DNA of 64,000 bases from Nannocystaceae bacterium (GTDB lineage Bacteria > Myxococcota_A > Polyangia > Nannocystales > Nannocystaceae): assembly GCA_019694555.1 (NCBI GenBank), contig JAIBBS010000009.1, positions 1 to 64,000 of the forward strand, read 5' to 3'. Below, piece after piece: positions 28,787-38,607 of the stretch. The notes beneath the pieces were generated by a model. It searched no databases, had not been told where the DNA came from, and saw nothing but the letters and a program-made list of their open reading frames with translations. The position numbers and the translations under genes were made by a program. How positions within the stretch are numbered: position 1 is the stretch's first letter; each line of letters opens with the position of its first letter.

Positions 28787-30793
28787 GTGAGCAGAGGCCC
28801 CCAGGCGCTCGTGGTCGGCACCGCCGGCCACATCGACCACGGCAAGACCACGCTGGTGCGCGCGCTGACCGGCATCGACACCGATCGCCTGCCGGAGGAG
28901 AAGCGCCGCGGCATCACCATCGAGCTGGGCTTCGCGCCCTGGCGCATCGCGCCCGAGCTCGAGGCCAGCATCGTCGACGTGCCCGGCCACGAGGGCTTCG
29001 TGCGGACCATGGTCGCGGGCGCCGGCGGCATCGACCTGGTGCTCTTGGTGGTGTCGGCCGAGGACGGCGTGATGCCGCAGACGCGCGAGCACATCAACGT
29101 GTGTCGCCTGCTCGGCGTCGGCGCGGGCGTGGTCGCGCTGACCAAGATCGATCGACTCGAGGGCGACGCCGACGCGATCGAGCTCGCGATCGACGACGTC
29201 CGCTCGGCGCTGATCGGCACGCCGTTCGCCGAGGCCCCGGTGGTGCCGTGCAGCGCGGTCACCGGCGACGGCATCGAGACCCTGCGCGAGACCGTGCGCG
29301 CGATCGCAGCCAAGCTGCCGCGACGCGACGGCCACGGCCCACCGATCCTGCCGGTCGATCGCGTGTTCACGATCAAGGGCCACGGCACGGTCGTGACCGG
29401 CACGCTGCTGTCGGGCTCGGTCGACGTGCGCAACGACGAGGAGCTGGTGGTCGTCACGCACGGCCCCGGGCGCGAGCCCTTCGGCGTGCGCGCCCGCGCG
29501 GCGCAGGTGCGCGCGCAGGGCCGCGACCGCGTGCAGGCCGGCAACCGGCTCGCGCTCAACCTCGCGGGCATCGAGCGCGACGCGGTCGAGCGCGGCGACG
29601 TGCTCACGCGCGGCCACGAGGTCTCGCGGCAATCGTTCGTGCACGCGCGCGTGCAACACCTGCCCGGGCACAGCCCTGCGTGGCGTGCCGGCACCACGCT
29701 GCAGGTGTGCGCGGGCACGGCCCACGGCATCGGCGTGATCGATCCGCTGTGGCTGGTGCCCGAGCCGGAGCAACGCAGCGACGGCGACGCCGACGAGGTC
29801 GCGCCCGGCCGCACCGCGATCGTGCGCGTGCGGCTCGAGGCACCGCTGCCGGTGTGGCGCGGGCAACACGTGGTGCTGCGCGCGTTCGCGGAGCCCAGCG
29901 ACGACTACAGCGGTCGCACGGTCGGTGGCGGCATCGTGATCGATCCCGAGCCCGGCAGCGGTCGAGGCATGCGCAAGCGCTGGATCGCGCTGGCGCGCGT
30001 GCTCGCCGAGGGTGACACCTCCGCACGCGTGCAGGCGCTGCTCGAGGATGCGGGTCCGCGCGGGCTCGCGGTCGACGAGCTCGGACGGCGCGCGGGCCTG
30101 CACGATCCCGCGGCCGAGCTCGCGCGACGCACGGCCGGCAAGCAAGCCGACGTGGTCGAGCTGCCCGGCGGCCGCTTCGTGCACGAGCGTTGGGTGCGGC
30201 CGTTGGTCGAGCTCGCGACCGCGACGGTCGATCGCTTCCACGCCAACAACCCGCTGCAGCCGGGCATGCCGCGCGCGGCGCTCGAGGGCGCGCTGGGCGG
30301 GCGCAACGCCGCCGACGTCGCGACCGCGGCGGTGCAGCGGGCCATCGCGCGCGGTGGCCTGCGCGTGGTCGACGCCCAGGGCACCGTCGCGCGGCCCGGC
30401 AAGGGCCTGCACGGCGGCGGCGAGCTGCCGGGGCACATGAAGACGATCCTCGAGCTGTACGCCAAGGCCGGCATCACGCCGCCGACGCTGCGCGAGGTCG
30501 GCGATGCCTGCGCGCTGTCGGCCCGCGACGTGCTCGAGATGGTCACCGCGCTGCAGCGCATGGGCAAGCTCGTGCGCATCACCGCGGATCTGTCGTTCGA
30601 TCGCGAGACCCACGACGCGCTGCTCGAGCAGATCCGCACCCACCTGCGCAGCGAGGGCACCATCGACGTGCAGGCCCTCAAGCAGATGACCGGGCTGACG
30701 CGCAAGTTCGCGGTGCCGCTGCTCGAGCACCTCGATCAGATCCAGCTCACGCTGCGCCAAGGCGACACGCGCGTGCCCGGCCCCAAGCTGTGA
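28787..30793 (+). CDS. selB: Selenocysteine-specific elongation factor SelB
   Basis: 668 aa. Carries selenocysteinyl-tRNA to UGA codons next to a SECIS hairpin. GTPase motifs: [12 protein letters not shown] (11-22), [23 protein letters not shown] and [10 protein letters not shown]-Tu-like barrel domains follow ([21 protein letters not shown]), then the C-terminal winged helices that bind SECIS RNA (about 430-668; [39 protein letters not shown]). GTG start 8 bases after a TATCCT element. selA, selC and any selenoprotein gene are not in this window. Confidence 0.95.
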   Translation: MSRGPQALVVGTAGHIDHGKTTLVRALTGIDTDRLPEEKRRGITIELGFAPWRIAPELEASIVDVPGHEGFVRTMVAGAGGIDLVLLVVSAEDGVMPQTREHINVCRLLGVGAGVVALTKIDRLEGDADAIELAIDDVRSALIGTPFAEAPVVPCSAVTGDGIETLRETVRAIAAKLPRRDGHGPPILPVDRVFTIKGHGTVVTGTLLSGSVDVRNDEELVVVTHGPGREPFGVRARAAQVRAQGRDRVQAGNRLALNLAGIERDAVERGDVLTRGHEVSRQSFVHARVQHLPGHSPAWRAGTTLQVCAGTAHGIGVIDPLWLVPEPEQRSDGDADEVAPGRTAIVRVRLEAPLPVWRGQHVVLRAFAEPSDDYSGRTVGGGIVIDPEPGSGRGMRKRWIALARVLAEGDTSARVQALLEDAGPRGLAVDELGRRAGLHDPAAELARRTAGKQADVVELPGGRFVHERWVRPLVELATATVDRFHANNPLQPGMPRAALEGALGGRNAADVATAAVQRAIARGGLRVVDAQGTVARPGKGLHGGGELPGHMKTILELYAKAGITPPTLREVGDACALSARDVLEMVTALQRMGKLVRITADLSFDRETHDALLEQIRTHLRSEGTIDVQALKQMTGLTRKFAVPLLEHLDQIQLTLRQGDTRVPGPKL

Positions 30794-30942
30794 CCACCGT
30801 GCGTGTTCCGGCGTGCGAGCGCCGGGCGCCGCGTGCGGCCCAGGGCGCGCCGCGAAAGCGCGACGGTGTCGGGCCCGGACATGCGGCGATTTTGCGCAGA
30901 CGTGCGCCGGCACGCGCGCGGCCCTGTGCCATACTGGCGGCG

Positions 30943-31452
30943 ATGTTGCGTCCCCTCGCGTCGCCGGCAGCGTTGCTCACGGCCACCCTGGTCGCGTCCG
31001 CCGGCTGCCCCGCGACCGACGACGGCGAGAACGCCGACTCGAGCAGCAGCAGCGGCAGCGGCGGGGGCGGCGGCTTCAGCTGCGCGGACGAGACCCGCGA
31101 CGACGACTATGCGCTGGGCCTGTCGCGCACCGGCGAGCACGTGACGGTGTCGTTCGTCGACGCGATGCCGGCCCCGCCGGCCCGCGGCGACAACACCTGG
31201 GTGCTCGCGATCAGCGATCCCACCACCGGCATGCCCATCGACGACGCGATGCTGTCGGTCGAGCCGTACATGCCCGACCACATGCACGGCACCTCGATCG
31301 CCTGCAACGTCACCGACGGCCCGCAGCCCGGCCAGGTCGAGCTCGCGCCGGTCAACCTGTTCATGCCCGGACTGTGGGAGGTGCGGCTGCACTTCACGCT
31401 GCCCGAGGCGGTGGAGGAGACCGTCGTGTTCAAGTTCTGCGTCGACCCCTGA
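30943..31452 (+). CDS. YtkA/FixH-like lipoprotein
   Basis: 169 aa. Lipobox SAGC (Cys22), Ser/Gly tether, then an immunoglobulin-like domain with the motif MPDHMHGT and a closing WEVRLHF, as in YtkA/FixH-like proteins that are often encoded with copper-handling or cytochrome oxidase genes. Met/His in MPDHMHG could bind copper (inference). It is 11 bases upstream of regB-like and probably forms an operon with the redox two-component pair. A CATACT element lies 7 bases before the ATG. Confidence 0.75.
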   Translation: MLRPLASPAALLTATLVASAGCPATDDGENADSSSSSGSGGGGGFSCADETRDDDYALGLSRTGEHVTVSFVDAMPAPPARGDNTWVLAISDPTTGMPIDDAMLSVEPYMPDHMHGTSIACNVTDGPQPGQVELAPVNLFMPGLWEVRLHFTLPEAVEETVVFKFCVDP

Positions 31453-31463
31453 GTCCGGCGTCC

Positions 31464-32819
31464 ATGCGCGATCGCCTCGAATCCCGCGCGACGCTGCCGT
31501 GGTTGGTGCAGCTGCGCTGGCTCGCGATCGCGGGCCAGATCGCGGCGCTGGTGCTGTACCACCGCGAACTCGCGCTGCCGATGCCGTGGCGCACGGTCGC
31601 GCCGCTGCTCGCGGCCGCCGCAGCCAGCAACCTCGCGCTGATGCTGTGGCTGCGGCGGCACCCCACGCCGGCACAGCCCGACCGCCTGATGGGTGCGGCG
31701 CTCACCATCGACACGCTGTTCCTGACCGCGCTGCTGGCCGCGTCGGGCGGCACCGCCAACCCGTTCACGATCTTCTACCTCGCGCACATCGTGCTCGCGG
31801 CGGTCGTGCTCGAGACGCGATCGACGGTGTGGATCACGCTGCTGTCGGCGCTGTGCTTCGGCGCGTTGTTCCTGCTGCCCGACGACGAGCACCACGCCGA
31901 CCACGCGCACATGCACCACGGCGCGGCCGAGACCGACCCCATGCTCGGCGCGCACCTGCGCGGCATGTGGATCGCGTTCGCGATCACCGCCGCGGTCATC
32001 GCGTTCTTCGTGCGCAAGATCTCCCTCACCATCGCGGCGCAGCGCGAGCAGATCGCCGCCTTGCGCGAGCGCGAGGTCTCGCGCGCGCGGCTGGCCTCGT
32101 TGGCCGCGCTCTCGGCCGGCGCCGCGCACGAGCTGGGCACGCCGCTGGGCACCGTCGCGGTCGCGGCCCGCGAGATCGAGCTGACGCTCACCCGTGCCGG
32201 CCGCTGCCCCGAGGCGCTCGCGGACGCGCGGCTCATCGCGGCGGAGATCGAGCGCTGCCGCTCGATCCTCGGCGGCATGGCGGCGCAGCTGCACGATCAG
32301 GAGCTCGAGGTCCGGCGCGTCTCGGGCACGGCGCTGCTGGCTGCGGTGCGCGACCGTTTCGGGCCCGGCCACGCCGACCGCATCGTCACGCGCGTGAGCC
32401 CGCCGCAGCTGTGGCTCGAGTGCCCGGTCGACGCGACCGCGCGCGCGTTGGCCTCGCTGGTGAAAAATGGCTTCGACGCCAGCGCGACCGCGCAACCCGT
32501 CGCGCTCGAGCTGATCGCCGACGCCGACGGCCCGCACGTGATCGTGCGCGACCACGGCACCGGCATGCCGCCCGAGATCGCCGCGCGCGCGGGTGAGCCG
32601 TTCTTCACCACCAAGCAACCCGGCGAGGGCATGGGCCTGGGGCTGTTCATCGCGCGCAGCTACTTCGAGGCGCAAGGCGGCGAGCTGTCGCTGCGTGCGG
32701 CCCAAGGCGGTGGCACCGCGGCGATCGTACGGTTGCCCGCGCGCGTGGTCGTGCCCGCCCCCGACGCGATCGGCCCGGCCGCGCCGGAGCTGTCGACCGC
32801 CACGCAGGAGCCCGCGTGA
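31464..32819 (+). CDS. regB: RegB/PrrB-type redox sensor histidine kinase
   Basis: 451 aa. Six predicted membrane segments (about 15-180), then dimerisation and ATPase domains. RegB hallmarks: the quinone-binding heptapeptide GGTANPF (95-101), the H-box AHELGTPLGTV (His222) and the redox Cys265 in IERCRSIL. Catalytic boxes: LVKNGFDASA (N), RDHGTGMPPE (G1), FFTTKQPGEGMGLGLFIARS (F/G2). Senses the quinone pool and thiol redox state and phosphorylates RegA. The loop after membrane segment 4 is His-rich (residues 143-152), which is not a standard RegB feature I know. Start codons overlap downstream (GTGA) with regA. Confidence 0.9.
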   Translation: MRDRLESRATLPWLVQLRWLAIAGQIAALVLYHRELALPMPWRTVAPLLAAAAASNLALMLWLRRHPTPAQPDRLMGAALTIDTLFLTALLAASGGTANPFTIFYLAHIVLAAVVLETRSTVWITLLSALCFGALFLLPDDEHHADHAHMHHGAAETDPMLGAHLRGMWIAFAITAAVIAFFVRKISLTIAAQREQIAALREREVSRARLASLAALSAGAAHELGTPLGTVAVAAREIELTLTRAGRCPEALADARLIAAEIERCRSILGGMAAQLHDQELEVRRVSGTALLAAVRDRFGPGHADRIVTRVSPPQLWLECPVDATARALASLVKNGFDASATAQPVALELIADADGPHVIVRDHGTGMPPEIAARAGEPFFTTKQPGEGMGLGLFIARSYFEAQGGELSLRAAQGGGTAAIVRLPARVVVPAPDAIGPAAPELSTATQEPA

Positions 32820-33358
32820 CCGCGCCGACGCCGATCCTCCTGGTCGACGACGACGAGCGCTTCCGCGAACGGCTCGCCCGCGCGCTCGAGCAGCGCGGCC
32901 ACGCCGTCGCGACCGCGGCCGGGCGCGACGAGGCGCTGGCGATCGCACGCGCGCAGCCGATCGAGCGCGCGATCGTCGATCTGCGCATGCCCGGCGCCCA
33001 CGGCCTGCGCGTGCTCAAGGACCTGCTCGAGCTGCATCCCGACGCCGCGGTGGTGATCCTCACCGGCTACTTCTCGATCGCGACCACCGTGGATGCGATC
33101 CGTGGCGGCGCGCGCGACTACCTGGTCAAGCCCTGCGACGCCGATCGCATCCTCGCCGCGTTCGAGCGCGAACCCGGCGAGAACGGCGACGCCGACGCGC
33201 TGCCGCTCGAGACCCCCTCGCTGGCGCGGGTCGAGTGGGAGCACATCGAGCGGGTGCTGCGGGAGTGCGACGGCAACGTGTCCAAGGCCGCGCGGGTGCT
33301 CGGCATCCATCGTCGCACGCTGCAGTACAAGCTCTCGAAGTACCCACAATCCCGCTGA
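32816..33358 (+). CDS. regA: RegA/PrrA/ActR-type response regulator
   Basis: 180 aa. Receiver domain with phospho-acceptor Asp55 (VDLRMPG) and Lys105 (YLVKPC), then a Fis-type HTH (LRECDGNVSKAARVLGIHRR) ending RRTLQYKLSKYP, the conserved RegA DNA-binding tail. Controls respiration and redox genes in proteobacteria. GTG start overlaps the regB stop by 4 bases, so the pair is translationally coupled. Both the phospho-acceptor and the helix-turn-helix look intact. Confidence 0.93.
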   Translation: MTAPTPILLVDDDERFRERLARALEQRGHAVATAAGRDEALAIARAQPIERAIVDLRMPGAHGLRVLKDLLELHPDAAVVILTGYFSIATTVDAIRGGARDYLVKPCDADRILAAFEREPGENGDADALPLETPSLARVEWEHIERVLRECDGNVSKAARVLGIHRRTLQYKLSKYPQSR

Positions 33359-33391
33359 GGCGCGCGCCCGGCCGCGACCGCGGCGTCGCCC

Positions 33392-33421
33392 TTGCGCGCC
33401 GGCGCTGCCGCGCCCTACCCT
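33392..33421 (+). promoter_or_regulatory. Weak predicted promoter of DUF4215 lipoprotein
   Basis: TTGCGC (33392-33397), 18-base spacer, TACCCT (33416-33421), ending 7 bases before the GTG at 33429. Confidence 0.3.
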
Positions 33422-33428
33422 GGGACTC

Positions 33429-34367
33429 GTGCGTGCATTCGTCGGTTGGGGGACCGCGGTGGTGCTGGCGTCCGGGTGCGCCGGCTCGTCGATCGACGAT
33501 GGCAGCGCCTCCATCACCGGTGGCCTGGTCTCGACCACCGCCGGCAGCGCGAGCACGCAGGGCGCCACCGACTCGGTCGGCAGCGCCAGCGCCAGCGCCA
33601 GCGACAGCGGTGGCAGCGGCAGCAGCAGCGGCGATGCCAGCGTCAGCGCCTCGGCGAGCGAGGCCGGCTCCGAGGCCAGCGACGGCTCCGAGGCCAGCGG
33701 CGCGTCGCTGTCGGCGGGCTCGGGTTCGGAGGGCGGCGGCGCCAGCTCGAGCGACGGTGGCCCCGACCCGGTGTGCGGCGACGGCAACGTCGATCCCGGC
33801 GAGGCCTGCGACGACGGCAACGGCATCGAGACCGATGCGTGCCTGCCCGGCTGCGTGGCCGCGAGCTGCGGCGACGGCATCGTCCACGAGGGCGCCGAGG
33901 TCTGCGACGACGGCGTCAACGACGGCAGCTACGGTGGCTGCAACGCCGGCTGCGGCAGCTTGGCACCGTATTGCGGCGACGCGTCGGTGCAGGCGCAAGA
34001 GCAGTGCGATCCCGGCGTGGCGCTGCCGTACCAGAACTTCGACTGCGGCCCCGCCTGCGTCTACGACTTCTCCGGCATCACGCAGCTGTACTGCAACGGC
34101 AGCTGCAGCTGGGCCGGCGCCGACAGCTGCGATCAGGGCGACGCGGACATCTTCTGCAAGCTCGTCACCGGCGATTCGACCAGCACCGCCAACAGCTACT
34201 CGGTCGTGACCGCGCTCGACGCCCCCGGCTTCTCGTGCCCTGGCTACGGCAACGACCTGGGCACGATGCCGGGCTTCGGCGTCAACGTCGACGTGTGGTA
34301 CCAGGACACCAGCATCCTCGCGAACCACGGCGCCGGTCAGGTCGTGACCGCGGCGAACTGCACCTGA
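33429..34367 (+). CDS. Lipoprotein with Myxococcales-type disulfide repeats (DUF4215)
   Basis: 312 aa. Lipobox ASGC (Cys17 region), then about 90 residues of Ser/Ala/Gly/Asp tether. Next come disulfide repeats of the DUF4215/TIGR02232 type (CGDGNVDPGEACDDGN, CGDGIVHEGAEVCDDG, CGDASVQAQEQCDPG). The C-terminal part (about 210-312) has further Cys pairs (CNGSC, CDQGDADIFC) and is not recognised. Expected on the cell surface. GTG start supported by a -10-like TACCCT 7 bases upstream. Confidence 0.85.
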   Translation: MRAFVGWGTAVVLASGCAGSSIDDGSASITGGLVSTTAGSASTQGATDSVGSASASASDSGGSGSSSGDASVSASASEAGSEASDGSEASGASLSAGSGSEGGGASSSDGGPDPVCGDGNVDPGEACDDGNGIETDACLPGCVAASCGDGIVHEGAEVCDDGVNDGSYGGCNAGCGSLAPYCGDASVQAQEQCDPGVALPYQNFDCGPACVYDFSGITQLYCNGSCSWAGADSCDQGDADIFCKLVTGDSTSTANSYSVVTALDAPGFSCPGYGNDLGTMPGFGVNVDVWYQDTSILANHGAGQVVTAANCT

Positions 34368-34398
34368 GTCGGCGTCGCGGTGGCGCGACCGCGACGGC

Positions 34399-36333
34399 TC
34401 ACCGCGGCTGCGTCCGCGCGGCCGAGTCGGCCGGCGGCGACGCGACGCCGGCGCGTGGCTGCGCCGCACCGCCGCGCTCGAGCGCGCGGACGGTGCCGGT
34501 GACGCCCTCGGTCGGCACGATCTGTTCGAGCTGCCACGCCTGCACCGCCAGCTGCCGCCGCACGGTGTTGAGCATGCTGCGGGCGTGGGCGATCGCGGCG
34601 CCCGCCATGGCGACCACGCCGACGTTGGCGAGCACCAGCGCGATCTCGGTCACGGTCGGCGAGAACGTGGCCATGCGCGCGTGGATCGTGATCGCGTCGG
34701 CGGTGATGCTGTAGGTCGGCGACAGCAGCTCGAGCCGCTCGAGCAACCACGGCACGAACACGCTCGCGCAGCCCATCACGATCAGCAGGTGGACGAAGCG
34801 GAACTCGCTGAAGGCGAACATCGCCGTGGTCGCGACCACCAGGCCCGGCACCAGCATGAACGGCCCGAACAGGCGCGTGGCGGCGCCGAGCACGACCGCC
34901 TGCAGCAGCGCGATGAACAGCACGTCGGCGCTGCCGGGACGGCCACGGATCGCCCGCACCACCGACAGCGCGACGATCACCAACATCAACCCGATGATGA
35001 TGCCGTAGCTGACCCACTCGAGCATGCCCATGGCCAGCGGCAGCACCAGGAACGCGAACCATCCCAGGGCCGCGACCGCGCCGACCTTGGCCTGGCGGCG
35101 GCTCTCCTGCAGCTCGTCCTCGCGCAGCCGCGCCTCGACCTCCTCGGGCACGCGTCGCGGCGGACGCCGCAGCAGGTTGGCCAGCGCGACGAAGGCCTCG
35201 CGGTTGTCGGGATCGAGCGCGAGCGCGCGACCGGCCTCGCGCACCGCCTGCGCGCGGGCGTCGTTGTCGTCGTCGCTGCGCAGCTCGAGCTGGGCCGCGC
35301 GCGCAGCGTGCTCGCGCGCGAGCGCACGGCGGGCCTGTTGATCGCGATCGCCGTCGAGGTAGCGCTCGACCGCGTCGCGCAGCGCCCCGACATCGGCGAA
35401 GCGCGCGGACGGATCGCTCGCGGTGGCGCGCACGCACACCGCCTCGAGCTCGGGCGGCACCTCGCGATCGGGCGCGCGCAGGCTCGCGCGGGCGTCGGCG
35501 CCCTCGAGCGTCGACGCGATCATCTCGCTGGTCGGTCGCCGCGGGTGCAACGCCTGCCACGTGAGCAGCTCGTAGAGGATCGCACCGAGCGCGTAGACGT
35601 CGGCGCGGCGATCGACGGTGGCGCCGCCGCCCTCGAGCTGCTCGGGCGGCATGTAGCCCAGCGTGCCCAGCACCGCGCCCGCGGCGGTCTCGCCCTCGGC
35701 GGCCCGCGTCGGGCCGGGCTCGAGCTCGGTCGCGCTGCCGTCGAGTTCCTTGGCCACGCCCCAGTCGAGCACGTAGACCTCGCCGTAGGCACCGAGCATG
35801 ACGTTCGCGGGCTTCAGATCGCGATGGATCACGCCGTGGTCGTGGGCGTACGCGACCGCCTGGCACACCTGCACGAAGTCGGAGAGCAGCCGTCGCCGAC
35901 CGAACTCGCGCTGCGTGGCCTCGTCGCCGGCGACGAGCTTGGTGATGACGTCGGCCAGCGTCGTGCCGACGATGCGCTTCATCGTGAAGTAGGGCAGCCC
36001 GTGGGCCTGGCCCATGTCGTAGACCGGCACCACCGCGGGGTGCTCGAGTCGGCCCTGCATCCGGGCCTCGCGCACGAATCGACGCGCGCCGCCCGAGTCC
36101 TCGCGCAGGGTCTTGAGCGCGATGGTGCGGCCCATCGCGGCGTCGATGCACAGACGCACCTCGCCCATGCCGCCCTTGCCCAGCAGGTGCTCGACGCGAT
36201 AGCGCTCGGCGAAGCGATCGTCGCCGCCTTCGGGCGCGGGCGCAGCCGTCGACGCGGTCGGCCCGCGCATGGTGTCCGCGCCCGCGGTCTGGTCGCCCGA
36301 GCCCGGCTCGGCGGGGTCGCGCAGCTGGCTCAC
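34399..36333 (-). CDS. Membrane-anchored Ser/Thr protein kinase
   Basis: 644 aa. Hanks-type kinase in the N-terminal half: GKGGMGEV (52-59), Lys74, [10 protein letters not shown] (170-179), DWG in place of DFG (190-192), [10 protein letters not shown] (activation-segment end, PPE for APE). A helical TPR-like linker follows (about 330-390). The C-terminal half has about six membrane segments (roughly 417-436, 442-461, 471-487, 490-508, 513-531, 562-583), probably a sensor region in the inner membrane. The GTG at 36333 is chosen; an ATG at 36270 is possible. It follows the zinc-finger lipoprotein gene by 52 bases in the same direction. Confidence 0.9.
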   Translation of the reverse strand: MSQLRDPAEPGSGDQTAGADTMRGPTASTAAPAPEGGDDRFAERYRVEHLLGKGGMGEVRLCIDAAMGRTIALKTLREDSGGARRFVREARMQGRLEHPAVVPVYDMGQAHGLPYFTMKRIVGTTLADVITKLVAGDEATQREFGRRRLLSDFVQVCQAVAYAHDHGVIHRDLKPANVMLGAYGEVYVLDWGVAKELDGSATELEPGPTRAAEGETAAGAVLGTLGYMPPEQLEGGGATVDRRADVYALGAILYELLTWQALHPRRPTSEMIASTLEGADARASLRAPDREVPPELEAVCVRATASDPSARFADVGALRDAVERYLDGDRDQQARRALAREHAARAAQLELRSDDDNDARAQAVREAGRALALDPDNREAFVALANLLRRPPRRVPEEVEARLREDELQESRRQAKVGAVAALGWFAFLVLPLAMGMLEWVSYGIIIGLMLVIVALSVVRAIRGRPGSADVLFIALLQAVVLGAATRLFGPFMLVPGLVVATTAMFAFSEFRFVHLLIVMGCASVFVPWLLERLELLSPTYSITADAITIHARMATFSPTVTEIALVLANVGVVAMAGAAIAHARSMLNTVRRQLAVQAWQLEQIVPTEGVTGTVRALERGGAAQPRAGVASPPADSAARTQPR

Positions 36334-36385
36334 CGCGGCGATGGTACGCGATCCGTCGCGGCGTCCGTGCGGTCGCGGCGGGCGG

Positions 36386-37108
36386 TCACTTCGGTGCCTT
36401 CGCGTCCTTCTTCGCGTCGCCGCGCGGCGCACCGCAAGCCGTGCACGCGGTCTCGGTGTGCGGGTTCTCGGCGCCGCAGTACTCGCACTTCCACGGCGCG
36501 ACCTTGGCCTCGGCATCGGCCTTGGCCTTGGCCTCGTCGCCCGCCTTCTTGTCAGCGGCGGCCTTCTTGTCCTTGTCGGCGGAGAGCACCTTGTCGATCG
36601 CGCTGCTGGCCGCGTCGAGATCCGCCTTCACCTTCGACACCACCGCCGCGGCGCCGGCCTCGTCCTTGGCCCCGGCCGCGAGCGTGCTCTCGGCGCGGTC
36701 GAGCGCCTTGCCGGCGTCCTCCGCGGCGACCTTGGCCCCGAGCCGACTCGACTCGTCGCCGGCGTTCGCGGCGGCCGAGACCCGCTTCTCGCGCAGCGCC
36801 TTCATGGTGTCCGCGAGCCCGGTCAGCTCACCGACGAAGTCCTTGCGCAGCTCGCCGTTGGCCTCGGCCATCTTGGCGATCTTCTGCTCCTCGCCGAGGC
36901 TCGACGCCGCGTCGTAGATGCCCTGCGCGCGCGCGAGGCGGGCCTCGAGCGCCGGCTTGAAGCCGGGATACTGCGCCATCAAGCCCTTGACCTCGGTGAC
37001 GCCGGCCTCCCAGCGCTGGCTCTCGCCCTCGACGGTCTTCTTGCAGCTCGACACCAGCAACAGCAGGCTCGCGAGCACGGTCATCACGGTGCGCAGGACG
37101 TTGGGCAT
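36386..37108 (-). CDS. Lipoprotein with coiled coil and C-terminal zinc finger
   Basis: 240 aa. Lipobox VSSC (Cys22) followed by Lys-Lys. Residues about 30-195 are Ala/Lys/Glu-rich helices, probably coiled coil. The C-terminus has a RanBP2/zinc-ribbon-like motif PWKCEYCGAENPHTETACTAC with Cys208, Cys211, Cys222 and Cys225, then a Lys/Ala tail. A zinc ribbon on an exported lipoprotein is unusual because exported Cys are usually oxidised. Same strand as, and just upstream of, the membrane kinase; a role in sensing is possible but unproven. Alternatively the N-terminus is a plain membrane anchor with the body in the cytoplasm. Confidence 0.75.
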   Translation of the reverse strand: MPNVLRTVMTVLASLLLLVSSCKKTVEGESQRWEAGVTEVKGLMAQYPGFKPALEARLARAQGIYDAASSLGEEQKIAKMAEANGELRKDFVGELTGLADTMKALREKRVSAAANAGDESSRLGAKVAAEDAGKALDRAESTLAAGAKDEAGAAAVVSKVKADLDAASSAIDKVLSADKDKKAAADKKAGDEAKAKADAEAKVAPWKCEYCGAENPHTETACTACGAPRGDAKKDAKAPK

Positions 37109-37165
37109 CGCCCAAGATCTAACGCATCGTGGTCCGCTCCGCGAGGGCCCGCGCCGCGGCGAGCG

Positions 37166-37921
37166 TCACTCGCCGCCGGCGACCTCGTAGGCCCACGCGC
37201 GGCGGTGGGCCTCGACCAGCTCGGGATTCGCGAACAGGCGGATCAGCAGGGCCCCGGCCGCGAAGCCGCCGATGTGCGCCCAGTAGGCCACGCCGGCCGC
37301 GTCGCTGCTCCACTGCGGCAGCGCGCCCAGGACCTGCAAGAGGATCCAGTAGCCGAGCATGAAGTACGCCGGCACCGTCACGGTGAAGACGAACACCACC
37401 AGCACCACGAGCATGTGCACGCGCACCCGCGGGTACAGCACGATGTACGCCCCCATCACGCCGCCGATCGCACCCGAGGCGCCGACCATGGGCACGAGGC
37501 TGTGGCCGTTCGCGAGCACCTGCGCGGCACAGGCCGCGAGCCCGCACAGCAGGTAGAAGCCGACGAAGCGCACGCGCCCCATCGAGTCCTCGACGTTGTT
37601 GCCGAACAGCCACAGAAACCACATGTTGCCCAGCAGGTGCATCCATCCGCCGTGCATGAACATCGAGCTGGGGACGGTGAGCCAGTCCGCGTGCGGACCG
37701 ACGATGCACGTGACCTGCGGCGCGAGCTCGACCGCGACCTCGTGGCGCAGCGCGCCGGTGAGGTTGGCCGGGATCGCACCGTGCTCGCAGATCGAGGCCG
37801 TCAGCGCCGGCTCGGTGCCCGCGCCCTGCAGCAGCACCCAGATCAGCACGTTGACGGCGATGAGCGCGATCGTGACGACCGGAGTCCGCAGCGTGGGGTT
37901 GTCGTCGCGGTAGGGGAACAC
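37166..37921 (-). CDS. Rhomboid family intramembrane serine protease
   Basis: 251 aa. Starts MFPYRDDNPT (GTG codon), typical of this subfamily. Catalytic dyad Ser149 (GASGA) and His216 (AHIGGF), with the conserved HGGWMHLLGNMWFLWLFG (His90, His95, Asn99) in the second membrane helix. Six to seven membrane segments with a periplasmic loop (about 38-80) containing two Cys. Cleaves membrane-protein helices; possible substrates in myxobacteria include sorting-tagged or signalling proteins (inference). Follows marR by 50 bases. Confidence 0.9.
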   Translation of the reverse strand: MFPYRDDNPTLRTPVVTIALIAVNVLIWVLLQGAGTEPALTASICEHGAIPANLTGALRHEVAVELAPQVTCIVGPHADWLTVPSSMFMHGGWMHLLGNMWFLWLFGNNVEDSMGRVRFVGFYLLCGLAACAAQVLANGHSLVPMVGASGAIGGVMGAYIVLYPRVRVHMLVVLVVFVFTVTVPAYFMLGYWILLQVLGALPQWSSDAAGVAYWAHIGGFAAGALLIRLFANPELVEAHRRAWAYEVAGGE

Positions 37922-37971
37922 GACGTCGCCATCGTAGCGCGCATGCCCGCGGCCGCACGCGCGCAAGTGCT

Positions 37972-38607
37972 TCAGCGTCGCGTGCCGCCGCGGCGGGCCG
38001 CGGCCGCGCCGGCTCGCCCACCGCGCGCGCCGGCGTCGCGTTCGTGACGGACCTCGCCCCCGGGGGTGCCCCGTGGGGCTGCCGCGGCGCCGCGTGGCGA
38101 CGAACCGCTGCGCGGCGCGGTCGCAGCCGTGCCGCCGCGCAGCCGCACCGACTCCTGCAGCAGCAGCGTGCTGCTGTCGCGGGCGAAACCCTCGACCGCC
38201 GCGCGTCCCGGCGCATCGATGCCACGCAGGATCGCGGCCATGCCCAGGCCCAGTCCGTCGAAGCACGCGTCGAACTCGTCGCGACGATCGGGCAATGATC
38301 GCACGATCACCCGGCGTCGATCCTCGGGATCGGTGTCGCGCGCCGCCACGCGCGCGCGCTCGAGTCGATCGATGACCCCGGTGATGGCCCCGCTCGAGAG
38401 CCCGGTCAGCTCCGCGAGCCGCCCCGCCGTCATGGGCCCCAGCAGATCCAGCAGGTTCGAGCACTGCAGCTCGGTCGCGGTGATGCCGAGGCGATCGGCG
38501 ACCGCCTGGTGGAACAGCACCGTGTAGCCCGACATGCGCCGCAGCTCGTGCACGAGTCGCTCGGCGTGGGCGGGCGGGCGCGGGGGCCGTCGCGGTTCGC
38601 TTGACAT
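37972..38607 (-). CDS. MarR family transcriptional regulator
   Basis: 211 aa. Winged-helix MarR core (residues about 15-150): LGITATELQCSNLLDLLG, MTAGRLAELTGLSSGAITGVIDRLE (recognition helix) and RDTDPEDRRRVIVRSLP (wing, Arg-rich). The last 50 residues are Arg/Gly/Ala-rich low complexity. It diverges from the 53-aa membrane-protein gene and the MacAB-like exporter operon; MarR proteins commonly repress such efflux genes. Its ATG overlaps the -35 hexamer of the divergent promoter, so bound protein could control both directions. Confidence 0.88.
   Translation of the reverse strand: MSSEPRRPPRPPAHAERLVHELRRMSGYTVLFHQAVADRLGITATELQCSNLLDLLGPMTAGRLAELTGLSSGAITGVIDRLERARVAARDTDPEDRRRVIVRSLPDRRDEFDACFDGLGLGMAAILRGIDAPGRAAVEGFARDSSTLLLQESVRLRGGTAATAPRSGSSPRGAAAAPRGTPGGEVRHERDAGARGGRAGAAAARRGGTRR

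Noticed and set aside
28787-30793. UGA-encoded selenoprotein near selB
   Set aside because: No gene in the window appears truncated at a UGA with matching sequence continuing in frame.
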